This document shows positions 7,209 to 14,747 of a stretch of DNA of 24,279 nt, in pieces. The notes beneath the pieces were generated by a model, which worked only from the letters and a program-made list of their open reading frames with translations, searched no databases and was not told the DNA's origin. The DNA comes from Cellvibrionales bacterium UBA1969 (GTDB taxonomy: Bacteria > Pseudomonadota > Gammaproteobacteria > Pseudomonadales > UBA7434). Every line of letters starts with the position of its first letter. Position 1 is the first letter of the stretch. Position numbers and translations under genes: made by a program. Location: positions 22,098 to 46,376 of the forward strand of contig DDDX01000102.1 in NCBI GenBank assembly GCA_002339085.1, given 5' to 3'.

Positions 7209-7237
7209 ATTCTAGGCAATTCGACCCTAAATAGCAA
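7209..7237 (-). promoter_or_regulatory. sigma-70 promoter for the rpsF operon
   Basis: On the minus strand TTGCTA (7232-7237, four of six to consensus) is separated by exactly 17 bases from TAGAAT (7209-7214, five of six). Transcription would start near 7202 and give a leader of about 120 bases. It is the best promoter-like match seen in the window. Confidence 0.65.
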
Positions 7238-7356
7238 GATAAAACCACATCCAGCGCGACTTTTACTTATTCCTTTGGTCTTCTATCAGCCAAAGGCGTC
7301 ATCAACTTGAGCCTCTTAGACGGCGAAAACCAACTTTCAAGGAGGTTGAATCGGTT

Positions 7357-7407
7357 ATGCCCTTGCCTAAATGTAAGGCTTTTGACGCTAAGGGATTGAT
7401 AAAATAA
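7357..7407 (+). CDS. 16-codon ORF, possible leader peptide
   Basis: ATG 7357 opens a 16-codon reading frame (MPLPKCKAFDAKGLIK, stop TAA 7405-7407). AAGGAGGT at 7339-7346 is a full match to the anti-Shine-Dalgarno sequence, although the spacing of 10-11 bases is a little long. The frame ends 35 bp before the sulfotransferase ATG, whose own Shine-Dalgarno is weak. It may be a translated leader peptide, or the ribosome-binding sequence may be a relic. There is no homology argument for it. Confidence 0.3.
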   Translation: MPLPKCKAFDAKGLIK

Positions 7408-7442
7408 GACCTTTCTTAGGTGATACTAAAAGAGTAGCTTTT

Positions 7443-8624
7443 ATGAGCAATATTGAATCTGCAACCAGCCTGGAGATAGATTCTATTCTTAACCAAGCTT
7501 CAGACGATGCTGGTGGACTGACCGATTTTGGCCAACTGCCCTTTAAAGAGCCGCTGGCCAAGGTATTGGCCTCGTTAGAAGAAGAGGCACGATTAAATGA
7601 AATAGGTCGATACATTGCCCGCGATCGCATGGTCATGCACAGCCGCAACCGTCTGCTCTATACGGCCGATCGACAGCGTCACCCTGAGATAAGCGAAGAA
7701 AAAATCGTCAAACCGGTCTTTATCATTGGCCTCCCTCGCACCGGCACCACCATATTGCATGATATTCTCGGCCAAGACCCAGACAGCCGCGTGCCAATGA
7801 CTTGGGAATGCATGTTTCCCTCGCCACCCCCGCGAAGAGAAACTTTTACCAGCGACCCAAGAATCGCCCAATGCCAAGCAACTTTTCCCGATGTTGACCA
7901 AATGATCCCTGCATTTAAAACTATGCACCCGATGGGCGCTGAATTATCGCAAGAGTGCGTCACACTGATGGGTGAAACCATGATAACACCCTTATTCCAC
8001 AACCAGTTTCGTGTTCCCAGCTACCAGAACTGGGTCGACCATCAGGCTGACTTTGCCGATGTCTACGCCTTCCACCACCAGCAACTGCAGCATTTCCAAT
8101 GGCAATGCCCTAGCGATCGGTGGATGCTTAAAACTGGCGCCCATATGTGGGGGCTGGAGCATCTACTCAAGCAGTACCCAGACGCACGAATTGTTTTTAC
8201 ACATCGCGACCCGGTTAAATCGATGACCTCGTACGCTAGCCTGACCGCATTGGTCCGTTCGATGGGCAGTGATGATGTGGACCGCGAAGAAATAGCCGCC
8301 GATTGGATTCATCGATTACAGCACGTATTAAATTATGCGATGGATGTTAGAGAGACACAAATCAGCAGTGAAGCAAAAATTTATGAAATGTACTTTTCTG
8401 ACTTTGTCGACGATCAATTTTCTGAAATAGAAAAAATCTATGAATCCCTCGAGATAGAAATGAGCGGCTCAGCAGCTGATGCTATGCGGGAATTTATTGC
8501 CGATAACCCAAAAGGGAAACACGGCGAGCACAGCTATCAAGCAGCTGATTACGGTATTAATCCAACCGCCGTAAGAGCCCTATTTTCACGTTATATCGAA
8601 CGCTTTAATCTAGCCCCAGAATAA
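7443..8624 (+). CDS. PAPS-type sulfotransferase family protein
   Basis: The 393-residue protein is of the Sulfotransfer_3 kind. It has the 5'-phosphosulfate loop I-I-G-L-P-R-T-G-T-T (94-103) and a 3'-phosphate-binding segment A-R-I-V-F-T-H-R-D-P-V-K-S (248-260) with R255 and S260. The helical N-terminal region (about 1-85) and acidic substrate-side insert are typical of the longer bacterial members of this family. There is no signal peptide, so it is probably cytosolic. Enzymes of this family transfer sulfate from PAPS to hydroxyl or amine acceptors. Many environmental members are uncharacterised, and the acceptor cannot be read here. A weak AAGAG precedes the ATG. A zinc-free oxidoreductase gene follows after 30 bp and a pseudoazurin gene after that, so a three-gene operon is plausible. 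Confidence 0.85.
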   Translation: MSNIESATSLEIDSILNQASDDAGGLTDFGQLPFKEPLAKVLASLEEEARLNEIGRYIARDRMVMHSRNRLLYTADRQRHPEISEEKIVKPVFIIGLPRTGTTILHDILGQDPDSRVPMTWECMFPSPPPRRETFTSDPRIAQCQATFPDVDQMIPAFKTMHPMGAELSQECVTLMGETMITPLFHNQFRVPSYQNWVDHQADFADVYAFHHQQLQHFQWQCPSDRWMLKTGAHMWGLEHLLKQYPDARIVFTHRDPVKSMTSYASLTALVRSMGSDDVDREEIAADWIHRLQHVLNYAMDVRETQISSEAKIYEMYFSDFVDDQFSEIEKIYESLEIEMSGSAADAMREFIADNPKGKHGEHSYQAADYGINPTAVRALFSRYIERFNLAPE

Positions 8625-8654
8625 TTCTTGTAGCCCCTTACCCAGGACAAAATA

Positions 8655-9716
8655 ATGATGATTGAAGAGCAAACGATGCGAGCATGGCGAACCCATGAAT
8701 ACGGCCAACCCAGTCAAGTATTGAAACTTGATAGCGTGGATATTCCATCACCCAATGAGGGTGAGCTATTGGTTAAGGTCGAGGCCATCCCTTTTAACCT
8801 TAATGATCTCGAGCGCATCACTGGCGGCAATATGATGGTCAGACCGGAGTTACCCTACAGTCCGGGTATGGAAGTGATGGGCACGGTCGCTGGCTGCGGT
8901 AAAGGCGCCGAAGCTTGGCTGGGTAAGCGAGTAGTCGCTATGACTGCTGGCGCTCATGGCGGGTTTGCCGAATACGCGATCTGTCCTCCGGTTTCTGCCT
9001 TTGAAATGCCAGCAGATATTCCCTTACCGGGTGCCGCCGCGCTGTACTTTCCCTTTCATTTAGCGTGGCTAGGACTCTATCAGCGTGCGCAAATACAAGC
9101 AGGTGAAACCGTGCTGATACACGCCGCCGCCGGCGGTGTCGGCTCTGCCGCCATTCAATTAGCTGTGCATGCGGGTGCGCGCGTCATAGCCACAGCCGGC
9201 AGCGATGAAAAATTAGCGCTCTGTCGTGAACTCGGTGCAGAAATAGCAGTCAATTATACCAGTGATGACTTTGTTGCCATCGTTAAAGATGCCACTGATG
9301 GCAAAGGTGTCAATGTCGTATTTGATAATGTCGGCGAGTCGGTGATGGAACAATCGCTCGCCGCGATTTGCTATAACGGTCGCTACATTATGAACGGCTT
9401 TGCTTCGGATAAAACGGTAGCCGATGAAAAGTTTTTAGTTCCTCGCCGCATTGCCTTAAGTAATATCAGCCTTTGTGGCGTATTATTGGCCTACGCCGAC
9501 GAAGCGACCGCCGCTTTTTTGAAAGAGGGTATGGGATGGAACTTTGTTCCCGCCACTCTTGGGCAGACCATTAACGATGAAATTATTGATCTGGTCAGAA
9601 AAGAAAAAATTGCTCCTGTGGTTGGTAAAGTGGTCGATTTCGCCGATGTGCCAGCGGCGATCGAGGATATGGGTAATCGACTGACGGTGGGAAGAAGTAT
9701 TGTTAAACTGTTTTAG
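8655..9716 (+). CDS. zinc-independent NADPH:quinone reductase-like oxidoreductase (MDR family)
   Basis: The 353-residue protein has an N-terminal GroES-like domain (about 10-125) and a C-terminal Rossmann domain with G-E-T-V-L-I-H-A-A-A-G-G-V-G-S (150-164), the nucleotide-binding A-A-x-G-G-V-G signature of zeta-crystallin/quinone-oxidoreductase relatives. The cysteine/histidine zinc ligands of classical alcohol dehydrogenases are absent, which supports a zinc-free NADPH-dependent reductase. V-F-D-N-V-G-E and G-R-Y-I-M-N-G-F follow in the expected order. The substrate is unknown; quinones or activated alkenes are usual for the family. AGGA lies eight bases before ATG 8655. A second ATG follows directly, and another at codon 8 could also serve. 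Confidence 0.88.
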   Translation: MMIEEQTMRAWRTHEYGQPSQVLKLDSVDIPSPNEGELLVKVEAIPFNLNDLERITGGNMMVRPELPYSPGMEVMGTVAGCGKGAEAWLGKRVVAMTAGAHGGFAEYAICPPVSAFEMPADIPLPGAAALYFPFHLAWLGLYQRAQIQAGETVLIHAAAGGVGSAAIQLAVHAGARVIATAGSDEKLALCRELGAEIAVNYTSDDFVAIVKDATDGKGVNVVFDNVGESVMEQSLAAICYNGRYIMNGFASDKTVADEKFLVPRRIALSNISLCGVLLAYADEATAAFLKEGMGWNFVPATLGQTINDEIIDLVRKEKIAPVVGKVVDFADVPAAIEDMGNRLTVGRSIVKLF

Positions 9717-9765
9717 GTTTACAGGCGTATAAGCACTAAGAAAGTTTTAATAATGGAGTTCAATC

Positions 9766-10218
9766 ATGATCAAAGACCGCAAATACCTCGCCATGCTTGC
9801 CACATTTTTGCTTGTGAGTACGGTGTTCGCCGCCGACCATCAAGTCAAAATGCTGAATAGCGGCAGCGATGGTTATATGGTCTTTGAGCCAGCGGTTTTA
9901 TCGATTCAACTGGGCGATACCGTCACTTTCGTCGCTACTGATATGGCCCATAACTCGGCGTCGATTGCCGGCATGATCCCAGAAGGTGCTCAGCCTTGGT
10001 ATGGCAAACTCAGTAAAGACATCACAGTGACATTTGATACAGCAGGCGTCTATGCCTATCACTGTACGCCGCATACCATGATGGCCATGGTCGGCGTCAT
10101 CAATGTCGGAGACAGTAAAGCCAATTTGACGGCCATTAAGGCAGCCGCGGCTAGGAAGAAAGCCAGCTTCGTGACCAACAAGGATCGTTTAGATAATTAT
10201 TTAGCCCAGCTTGATTAG
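9766..10218 (+). CDS. pseudoazurin (type 1 blue copper protein)
   Basis: The precursor has 150 residues with a signal peptide (basic M-I-K-D-R-K, hydrophobic core to residue 20, probable cleavage after V-F-A-22), so it is periplasmic. The mature part carries the pseudoazurin marks M-V-F-E-P-A, G-D-T-V-T-F-V-A-T-D and the copper ligands H62 (A-H-N-S), C100, H103 and M108 in Y-H-C-T-P-H-T-M-M-A-M. The C-terminal helical tail of about 30 residues also suits pseudoazurins. The family carries electrons to periplasmic reductases such as nitrite or nitrous-oxide reductase; none is encoded nearby, so the partner is unknown. GGAG lies about nine bases upstream of the ATG. It is probably the last gene of the sulfotransferase group. 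Confidence 0.93.
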   Translation: MIKDRKYLAMLATFLLVSTVFAADHQVKMLNSGSDGYMVFEPAVLSIQLGDTVTFVATDMAHNSASIAGMIPEGAQPWYGKLSKDITVTFDTAGVYAYHCTPHTMMAMVGVINVGDSKANLTAIKAAAARKKASFVTNKDRLDNYLAQLD

Positions 10219-10305
10219 ATGACTAAACAAAAAGAGTTTTGAACAGTCAGAAATAAAATTGCAGCTGAAAAAGCCGAAAGAATTGGCGGTAATGAGAAAT
10301 TTTAA
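10219..10305 (+). pseudogene. possible interrupted mini-ORF behind pseudoazurin
   Basis: An ATG directly after the pseudoazurin stop opens MTKQKEF, then a TGA at 10240-10242, then continues in the same frame as TVRNKIAAEKAERIGGNEKF to a TAA. The lysine/glutamate/alanine-rich text after the stop looks like protein sequence. It could be a small gene broken by one nonsense codon, a sequencing error, or chance. I have no family for it. Confidence 0.2.
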
Positions 10306-10748
10306 GCGGTCAGTAGCTCTTCACAAAAGGCCCATTCAGCTTCAATTCGATCAGCAATAGCATTGAGCGATTCAAGATAGACCTGACGTTCAAGTCCACA
10401 ATCACGCTCTAACTCCAAACTGATTAGACTCTCCCACACCCAAGATTCAGCACCCACGTTTTGCGTGATCCTAACTAACAGCGCAATCGTTTCGTAATCA
10501 AAGTCACCGGAACTATGATAAACATAAACCAATTGTCTAAGCTCAGTTGTAGGCGCTATGCAACCGCAATAAGAAAGACTCGAATCTACTTTTAGACAGA
10601 CATCAGGGTCGATCAGATCAATTTGAACATCTTGCCATTCAGATAAAATATGGTCTAGCAAAAAATCTGGATAAGCCAGACCTTCACTGTTAGATTCTTT
10701 GATGTTGATAAAGACATCCTCGAAATACATCATTTTAGACAGCGACAT
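10302..10748 (-). CDS. hypothetical acidic protein, 148 residues
   Basis: I do not recognise this protein. It is acidic, rich in leucine, glutamate, aspartate and tyrosine, with no signal peptide and no strong membrane segment. It has four cysteines, two close together (Y-C-G-C near residues 60-63), and several tryptophans in W-V-W-E-S and E-A-E-W. The C-terminal half looks helical. It has AAGG about eight bases before the ATG, which supports it as a real gene. It stands alone on the minus strand between two plus-strand genes, with an AT-rich 5' flank. This isolated position, next to a possible broken small ORF, could mean a recently acquired gene, but that is inference. Confidence 0.6.
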   Translation of the reverse strand: MSLSKMMYFEDVFINIKESNSEGLAYPDFLLDHILSEWQDVQIDLIDPDVCLKVDSSLSYCGCIAPTTELRQLVYVYHSSGDFDYETIALLVRITQNVGAESWVWESLISLELERDCGLERQVYLESLNAIADRIEAEWAFCEELLTA

Positions 10749-10941
10749 AATAACCGCCTTAGGCCAGTAATAAAAGTGTCTTTTTTATTTTACGATCAAT
10801 ATGTATTCATCTTTTACAATAAATAAATCTTGCCAAGTAAATTAACGATTACGTTTCTAACTGTCCATCAACGGCGGCAATATCTATAAAATTAAACAAA
10901 AAAACAGCACACTATTCTTACATCTCGCTGATTAGAGAGGC

Positions 10942-10947
10942 TATAAT
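10942..10947 (+). promoter_or_regulatory. -10 box for the aminotransferase gene
   Basis: TATAAT is a perfect -10 consensus. The closest -35 match, CTTACA at 10917-10922, has 19-base spacing. Transcription would begin near 10954, which leaves a leader of about 70 bases if translation starts at TTG 11027. The surrounding gap (10749-10957) is AT-rich and otherwise empty. Confidence 0.5.
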
Positions 10948-11026
10948 TGCCGCCGAATTGGACAAATGCTCGTTTTTGCATCACGTCCAGAAACACCAAT
11001 CATCATTATTTTCTCGGAGAACCTTC

Positions 11027-12331
11027 TTGCATATTGATCAGGCATCGACTGTCGAGCTTAGCCAGCGCTTAAGTGAACTTGAACAGCAGCATCAGGCGTT
11101 TATTGACCTACAATTAACGCTCGATTTAACGCGAGGCAAACCGTCATCGGCCCAACTTGATCTGTCTAATGGTCTACTCGATACGGTTAATGCTGATAAT
11201 TTCAACAATGATCACAATATCGATCCTCGTAATTACGGGGTGTTAGACGGCCTACCTGCCGCTAAAGATCTGTTTGGTTCTATTTTGTCCGTCACCGAGA
11301 CAGATATTCAGCAACGTGTTTTTGTCGGCGGTAACAGCAGTTTAACTTTAATGCATTATACCGTTTGGTTTGCTTTTCACTTCGGGTTAAAAATTGGCGA
11401 CCAGGCATGGGCATCTCAAGTGGCTGACGGTGAACCCATTAAAATGCTCTGCCCCTGCCCAGGTTACGATCGCCACTTTAGCCTTTGTGCGCAGTTTGGC
11501 ATTGAGATGATTCCTGTTGCGTTGACAGGTAAAGGGCCTGACATGGACCAGGTCGAAGCCTTGGTCAAAGCTGACAGCAGTATTAAAGGCATTTGGTGTG
11601 TGCCTCGCTTTGCTAATCCAACTGGCGAAGTTTACAGTGAAGAAACCGTCACGCGGCTGGCAGGTCTCGGAAAGATTGCCGGCGATAACTTTTTAGTCTT
11701 GTGGGATAACGCCTATGCAGTTCATAGCCTAAACGACAAGGCCAAGCCACTTGCCAGCATCGATGCCGCGGCTAAGTCACAAGGCACACTCGATCATGTG
11801 GTGCAATTTGGCTCTAGCTCAAAAATCACTTTTGCAGGTGCAGGAATTGGCTACCTCAGTTCAAGCGAAGCGAATGTTGAAGGCTTTACAAGGAACTTTG
11901 GTATGGCCACAATTGGCTCCGATAAAATCAACCAACTGCGTCATGTGCGGTTTTTAAAAGATCTGGACGGCGTTAGACAACACATGGCGAAGCACGCTGC
12001 CATTATTAATCCTAAATTTGCTGCTGTGACCGCCAGCCTAGAAACACATATCAAAGATACCGGCATGGGCCGGTGGAGCAATCCAGAAGGCGGTTATTTT
12101 GTTTCCTTTGAAACCCTACCCGGCTTGGCTAAGACCGTGGTCAGTTTAGCCGCAGAGGCAGGCGTCAAACTAACGCCCGCAGGCGCAACCTTCCCCAATG
12201 GCAACGATCCGCAAGATTGCAATATCCGATTAGCGCCGACCTTCCCCGAATTAGAAGACGTCGAGACTGCCATGGCGGTGTTTGTCAATTGCGTACAATT
12301 GGCATCCATTCAGCAAAAAATCCCAAGCTAA
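11027..12331 (+). CDS. PLP-dependent aminotransferase (AspT/aspartate aminotransferase-like)
   Basis: This is a fold-type I aminotransferase of 434 residues from the start chosen here. Marks are L-T-R-G-K-P-S, R-N-Y-G-V-L-D-G-L-P, G-G-N-S-S-L-T (PLP phosphate area), F-A-N-P-T-G-E, W-D-N-A-Y (cofactor aspartate and tyrosine) and the Schiff-base lysine in G-S-S-S-K-I-T-F-A-G-A-G (about K266). This pattern suits the subgroup containing Corynebacterium AspT, which uses aspartate, rather than classical AspC. The frame stays open to a TTG at 10958, but that codon lies almost on the predicted transcript start. TTG 11027 has GGAGA six bases upstream and is preferred. The true amino donor and acceptor need assay. 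It is convergent with the rhomboid gene, with 49 bp between them and no obvious terminator. Confidence 0.85.
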   Translation: MHIDQASTVELSQRLSELEQQHQAFIDLQLTLDLTRGKPSSAQLDLSNGLLDTVNADNFNNDHNIDPRNYGVLDGLPAAKDLFGSILSVTETDIQQRVFVGGNSSLTLMHYTVWFAFHFGLKIGDQAWASQVADGEPIKMLCPCPGYDRHFSLCAQFGIEMIPVALTGKGPDMDQVEALVKADSSIKGIWCVPRFANPTGEVYSEETVTRLAGLGKIAGDNFLVLWDNAYAVHSLNDKAKPLASIDAAAKSQGTLDHVVQFGSSSKITFAGAGIGYLSSSEANVEGFTRNFGMATIGSDKINQLRHVRFLKDLDGVRQHMAKHAAIINPKFAAVTASLETHIKDTGMGRWSNPEGGYFVSFETLPGLAKTVVSLAAEAGVKLTPAGATFPNGNDPQDCNIRLAPTFPELEDVETAMAVFVNCVQLASIQQKIPS

Positions 12332-12380
12332 ATTTCACCCATTCGCTCAACAGAACAATTGGCTAAGCCACTTGTGCCTC

Positions 12381-13115
12381 TTAATGTCTCGGCTCACGCC
12401 AGCCGTAAAAAGGATGGCGTGATAACAGCTGCTGATCTTTAAAGGCAAACACCAAAATAGCACCGGCAATAAAACCGCCAATATGCGCCCAAAAAGCCAC
12501 CCCGCCTCCCGTGGCGCCTAAAGAAGAAACCCCGCCAGTAAATTGCACAAAAGCCCAATAGCCTAGCATCAGCACCGCAGGCACACGAATCGTAGTTATG
12601 AACACCACCATGACAAGCAACATATGAACTTTGACCCGCGGATAAAGTATAATGTAGGCACCCATTACACCGCCAATTGCCCCCGAAGCACCGACCATAG
12701 GAATCACTGAATGGGTGTCAGCCACGACTTGAGTCGCTGCCGCCGCTAAGCCGCAGAGCAGATAAAACAACGCAAAGCGTTTATGACCCATGGCATCTTC
12801 GACGTTGTCGCCAAATACCCAAAGAAACCATAAGTTACCCAGTAAATGCATCCAACCGCCGTGCATGAACATCGAGCTGATAAATCCCGTCCAGCCAACC
12901 CCTTGATCGGGCGGACAGGGCCACTGGGAAGTATCGTAAGTAAAGTCGTTCAATAGATCCGCTGGGATCAAACCGAATTGGCAGACCGACTGACCCAATA
13001 CTGGATGACTACCCAAGCCTTGCAAAGCAAACCAAGCCAGTAAATTTAAGCCAATAATGGCATAGGTCACATAAGGTGTTTGCAGTTGCGGATTATCGTC
13101 TTTAATAGGAAACAT
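12381..13115 (-). CDS. rhomboid family intramembrane serine protease
   Basis: The 244-residue protein has about six transmembrane segments. Catalytic serine S144 lies in G-A-S-G-A-I and the partner histidine H211 in W-A-H-I-G-G-F. H-G-G-W-M-H-L-L-G-N (85-94) supplies the oxyanion-region histidine and asparagine. The N-terminus M-F-P-I-K-D-D-N-P and the extended first periplasmic loop with cysteines (C45, C67) suit the rhomboid subgroup that opens with F-P-x-x-D-x-x-P. Rhomboids cut membrane-spanning substrates; the target here is unknown. It lies 55 bp downstream of miaB on the same strand and may be transcribed with it. Confidence 0.93.
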   Translation of the reverse strand: MFPIKDDNPQLQTPYVTYAIIGLNLLAWFALQGLGSHPVLGQSVCQFGLIPADLLNDFTYDTSQWPCPPDQGVGWTGFISSMFMHGGWMHLLGNLWFLWVFGDNVEDAMGHKRFALFYLLCGLAAAATQVVADTHSVIPMVGASGAIGGVMGAYIILYPRVKVHMLLVMVVFITTIRVPAVLMLGYWAFVQFTGGVSSLGATGGGVAFWAHIGGFIAGAILVFAFKDQQLLSRHPFYGWREPRH

Positions 13116-13170
13116 AATTGACCTAAATGACTCAACAAATGATTATGATAAACAGAGAAATCAGCTGTAC

Positions 13171-14505
13171 CTAAAGTAATTCGCCGCGCAAAGAATTTGG
13201 TAAAGCCTGACCAATCATAGCATCAACAAATTGACCGGTTAATGAAGTATCACCTTTTAAATTCACGACTCTGTTATTCTCAGTTCGGCCTTGAATTTCT
13301 GACGGATCCTTCCTCGACGGACCAGTAATCAAAAGCCGCTGGCGCGTGCCCACCATGCCACGGCTAATACTTTGCGTTTGCTGGTTAATCCGATCTTGCA
13401 AAATCGCTAGGCGTTGCTTTTTGACTTCCATGGGGGTCGTGTCGGGTAAATCGGCAGCAGGCGTACCCGGTCGCGAGCTGTAAATAAAACTGAACGATAA
13501 ATCATAGTTGACGTCGCGAATCAAATTCATTGTCTCTTCAAATTCGCGGTCACCCTCGCCCGGAAAGCCTACAATAAAATCTGAAGACATGGATATATTA
13601 GGACGGATCTTTCGTAGCCGGCGAATTTTCGACTTATACTCAAGCACCGTATGGTTTCGCTTCATGGCAGCTAACACGAGGTCTGAGCCACTTTGTACCG
13701 GCAAGTGCAAGTGGTCAACTAAGGCAGGCACTTCGGCATAAACATCGATAAGTGCATCACTGAATTCGAGAGGGTGCGAAGTGGTATACCGAATACGATC
13801 GATACCCTCAATGGCGGCTACATAAGTAATGAGCTCGGCAAAATCGATGACTTCGCCCAGATGATTTAAGCCGCGATAGCCATTCACGTTTTGACCCAAT
13901 AAATTAATTTCACGGACACCTTTTGCCGCCAATTGTGCAACCTCTACTAACACATCATCAAACGGTCGGCTTACCTCCTCTCCGCGGGTGTAAGGCACCA
14001 CACAGAAAGTACAATACTTACTGCAGCCTTCCATCACTGAGACAAACGCCGAAGGACCATCGATACTGGGCTCAGGCAAGCGATCAAATTTCTCGATTTC
14101 AGGAAAGGAAACATCCACCACGACCGGCCCACGCGGCTTTTTAGCGTCCATCATTTCAGGTAGACGGTGCAGTGTTTGAGGGCCAAAAATCAGATCAACA
14201 AATGGAGCTCGCTGTGCTATGGCCTCGCCTTCTTGGCTTGCCACACAGCCACCAACACCAATGATGAGGCCTGGTTTTGCTTCTTTGAGTTTGCGCCATC
14301 GGCCAAGCTGGTGAAATACTTTTTCTTGCGCCTTTTCTCTTATAGAACATGTATTTAGCAAAAGAACATCGGCATCTTTGGCGTTATCGGTTGGCACTAA
14401 TTGATGACTTTCTTGCAATAAATCAGCCATTCGTGATGAATCGTACTCATTCATCTGGCAGCCATGGGTTTGAATAAACAGCTTTTTTATCGGTTTATCA
14501 GTCAT
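13171..14505 (-). CDS. miaB: tRNA-2-methylthio-N6-dimethylallyladenosine synthase MiaB
   Basis: This radical-SAM enzyme adds a methylthio group to i6A37 of tRNAs reading U-starting codons. The 444-residue protein has the N-terminal UPF0004 domain with cluster cysteines C16 (T-H-G-C-Q-M-N), C53 (N-T-C-S-I-R) and C87 (G-G-C-V-A). The radical-SAM cysteines C161, C165 and C168 lie in G-C-S-K-Y-C-T-F-C-V-V-P-Y-T-R-G. A C-terminal TRAM domain covers about 375-440. It is a full-length, intact copy. In many gammaproteobacteria miaB leads directly into ybeZ-ybeY-ybeX-lnt. Here it points the other way and two plus-strand genes separate it from phoH/ybeZ. Confidence 0.98.
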   Translation of the reverse strand: MTDKPIKKLFIQTHGCQMNEYDSSRMADLLQESHQLVPTDNAKDADVLLLNTCSIREKAQEKVFHQLGRWRKLKEAKPGLIIGVGGCVASQEGEAIAQRAPFVDLIFGPQTLHRLPEMMDAKKPRGPVVVDVSFPEIEKFDRLPEPSIDGPSAFVSVMEGCSKYCTFCVVPYTRGEEVSRPFDDVLVEVAQLAAKGVREINLLGQNVNGYRGLNHLGEVIDFAELITYVAAIEGIDRIRYTTSHPLEFSDALIDVYAEVPALVDHLHLPVQSGSDLVLAAMKRNHTVLEYKSKIRRLRKIRPNISMSSDFIVGFPGEGDREFEETMNLIRDVNYDLSFSFIYSSRPGTPAADLPDTTPMEVKKQRLAILQDRINQQTQSISRGMVGTRQRLLITGPSRKDPSEIQGRTENNRVVNLKGDTSLTGQFVDAMIGQALPNSLRGELL

Positions 14506-14548
14506 CAGTTAATCATTTATACCTAAAAGGTTGAATTCGAACATATCC

Positions 14549-14567
14549 AGCCTGTTCAACGCAGGCT
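14549..14567 (-). promoter_or_regulatory. small inverted repeat upstream of miaB
   Basis: AGCCTG-TTCAACG-CAGGCT is a 6-bp stem with a 7-base loop, 44 bases before the miaB start. GTTGAA (14530-14535) is also the complement of the loop TTCAAC, so the leader could switch pairings. A TATACT -10 match on the minus strand lies at 14585-14590. The evidence is suggestive only. Confidence 0.25.
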
Positions 14568-14634
14568 CAGTGAGTAGCGGCGGCAGTATACCAGCAAAAT
14601 ACGTGCATTACCGCTTCGTCTTTACCAGTAATGT

Positions 14635-14694
14635 TATACTTTCAGGTATTGCAATAAAGTCTTTTGCCCCCATAATTTAATTATTCGGCAAAAG
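14635..14694 (+). promoter_or_regulatory. promoter-like -10 and nested hairpin before the DUF1820 gene
   Basis: TATACT at 14635-14640 is a five-of-six -10 match with a weak -35. Starting about 14 bases after the expected start point, CTTTTGCC (14661-14668) and GGCAAAAG (14687-14694) form a perfect 8-bp stem. The 18-base interior contains ATAATT-T-AATTAT, itself a palindrome, so a long, almost continuous hairpin is possible in the 5' untranslated region. It has no T-run and so is not a terminator. Confidence 0.4.
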
Positions 14695-14747
14695 TTATTC
14701 TCTTGCACCAGCCCTTTACAGCGAATCGATAGGAACAAAGAAACTCC

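Larger units (their letters stand above)
7081..7442. other. rpsF-sulfotransferase divergent gap
   Basis: This 362-base divergent gap holds the rpsF promoter (7209-7237) and leader hairpin (7161-7194) on the minus strand. On the plus strand it holds a 16-codon ORF with a strong Shine-Dalgarno (7357-7407). No larger gene is credible. I looked for the CCG-containing S6:S18 leader motif near the rpsF start and did not find it. Confidence 0.6.
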
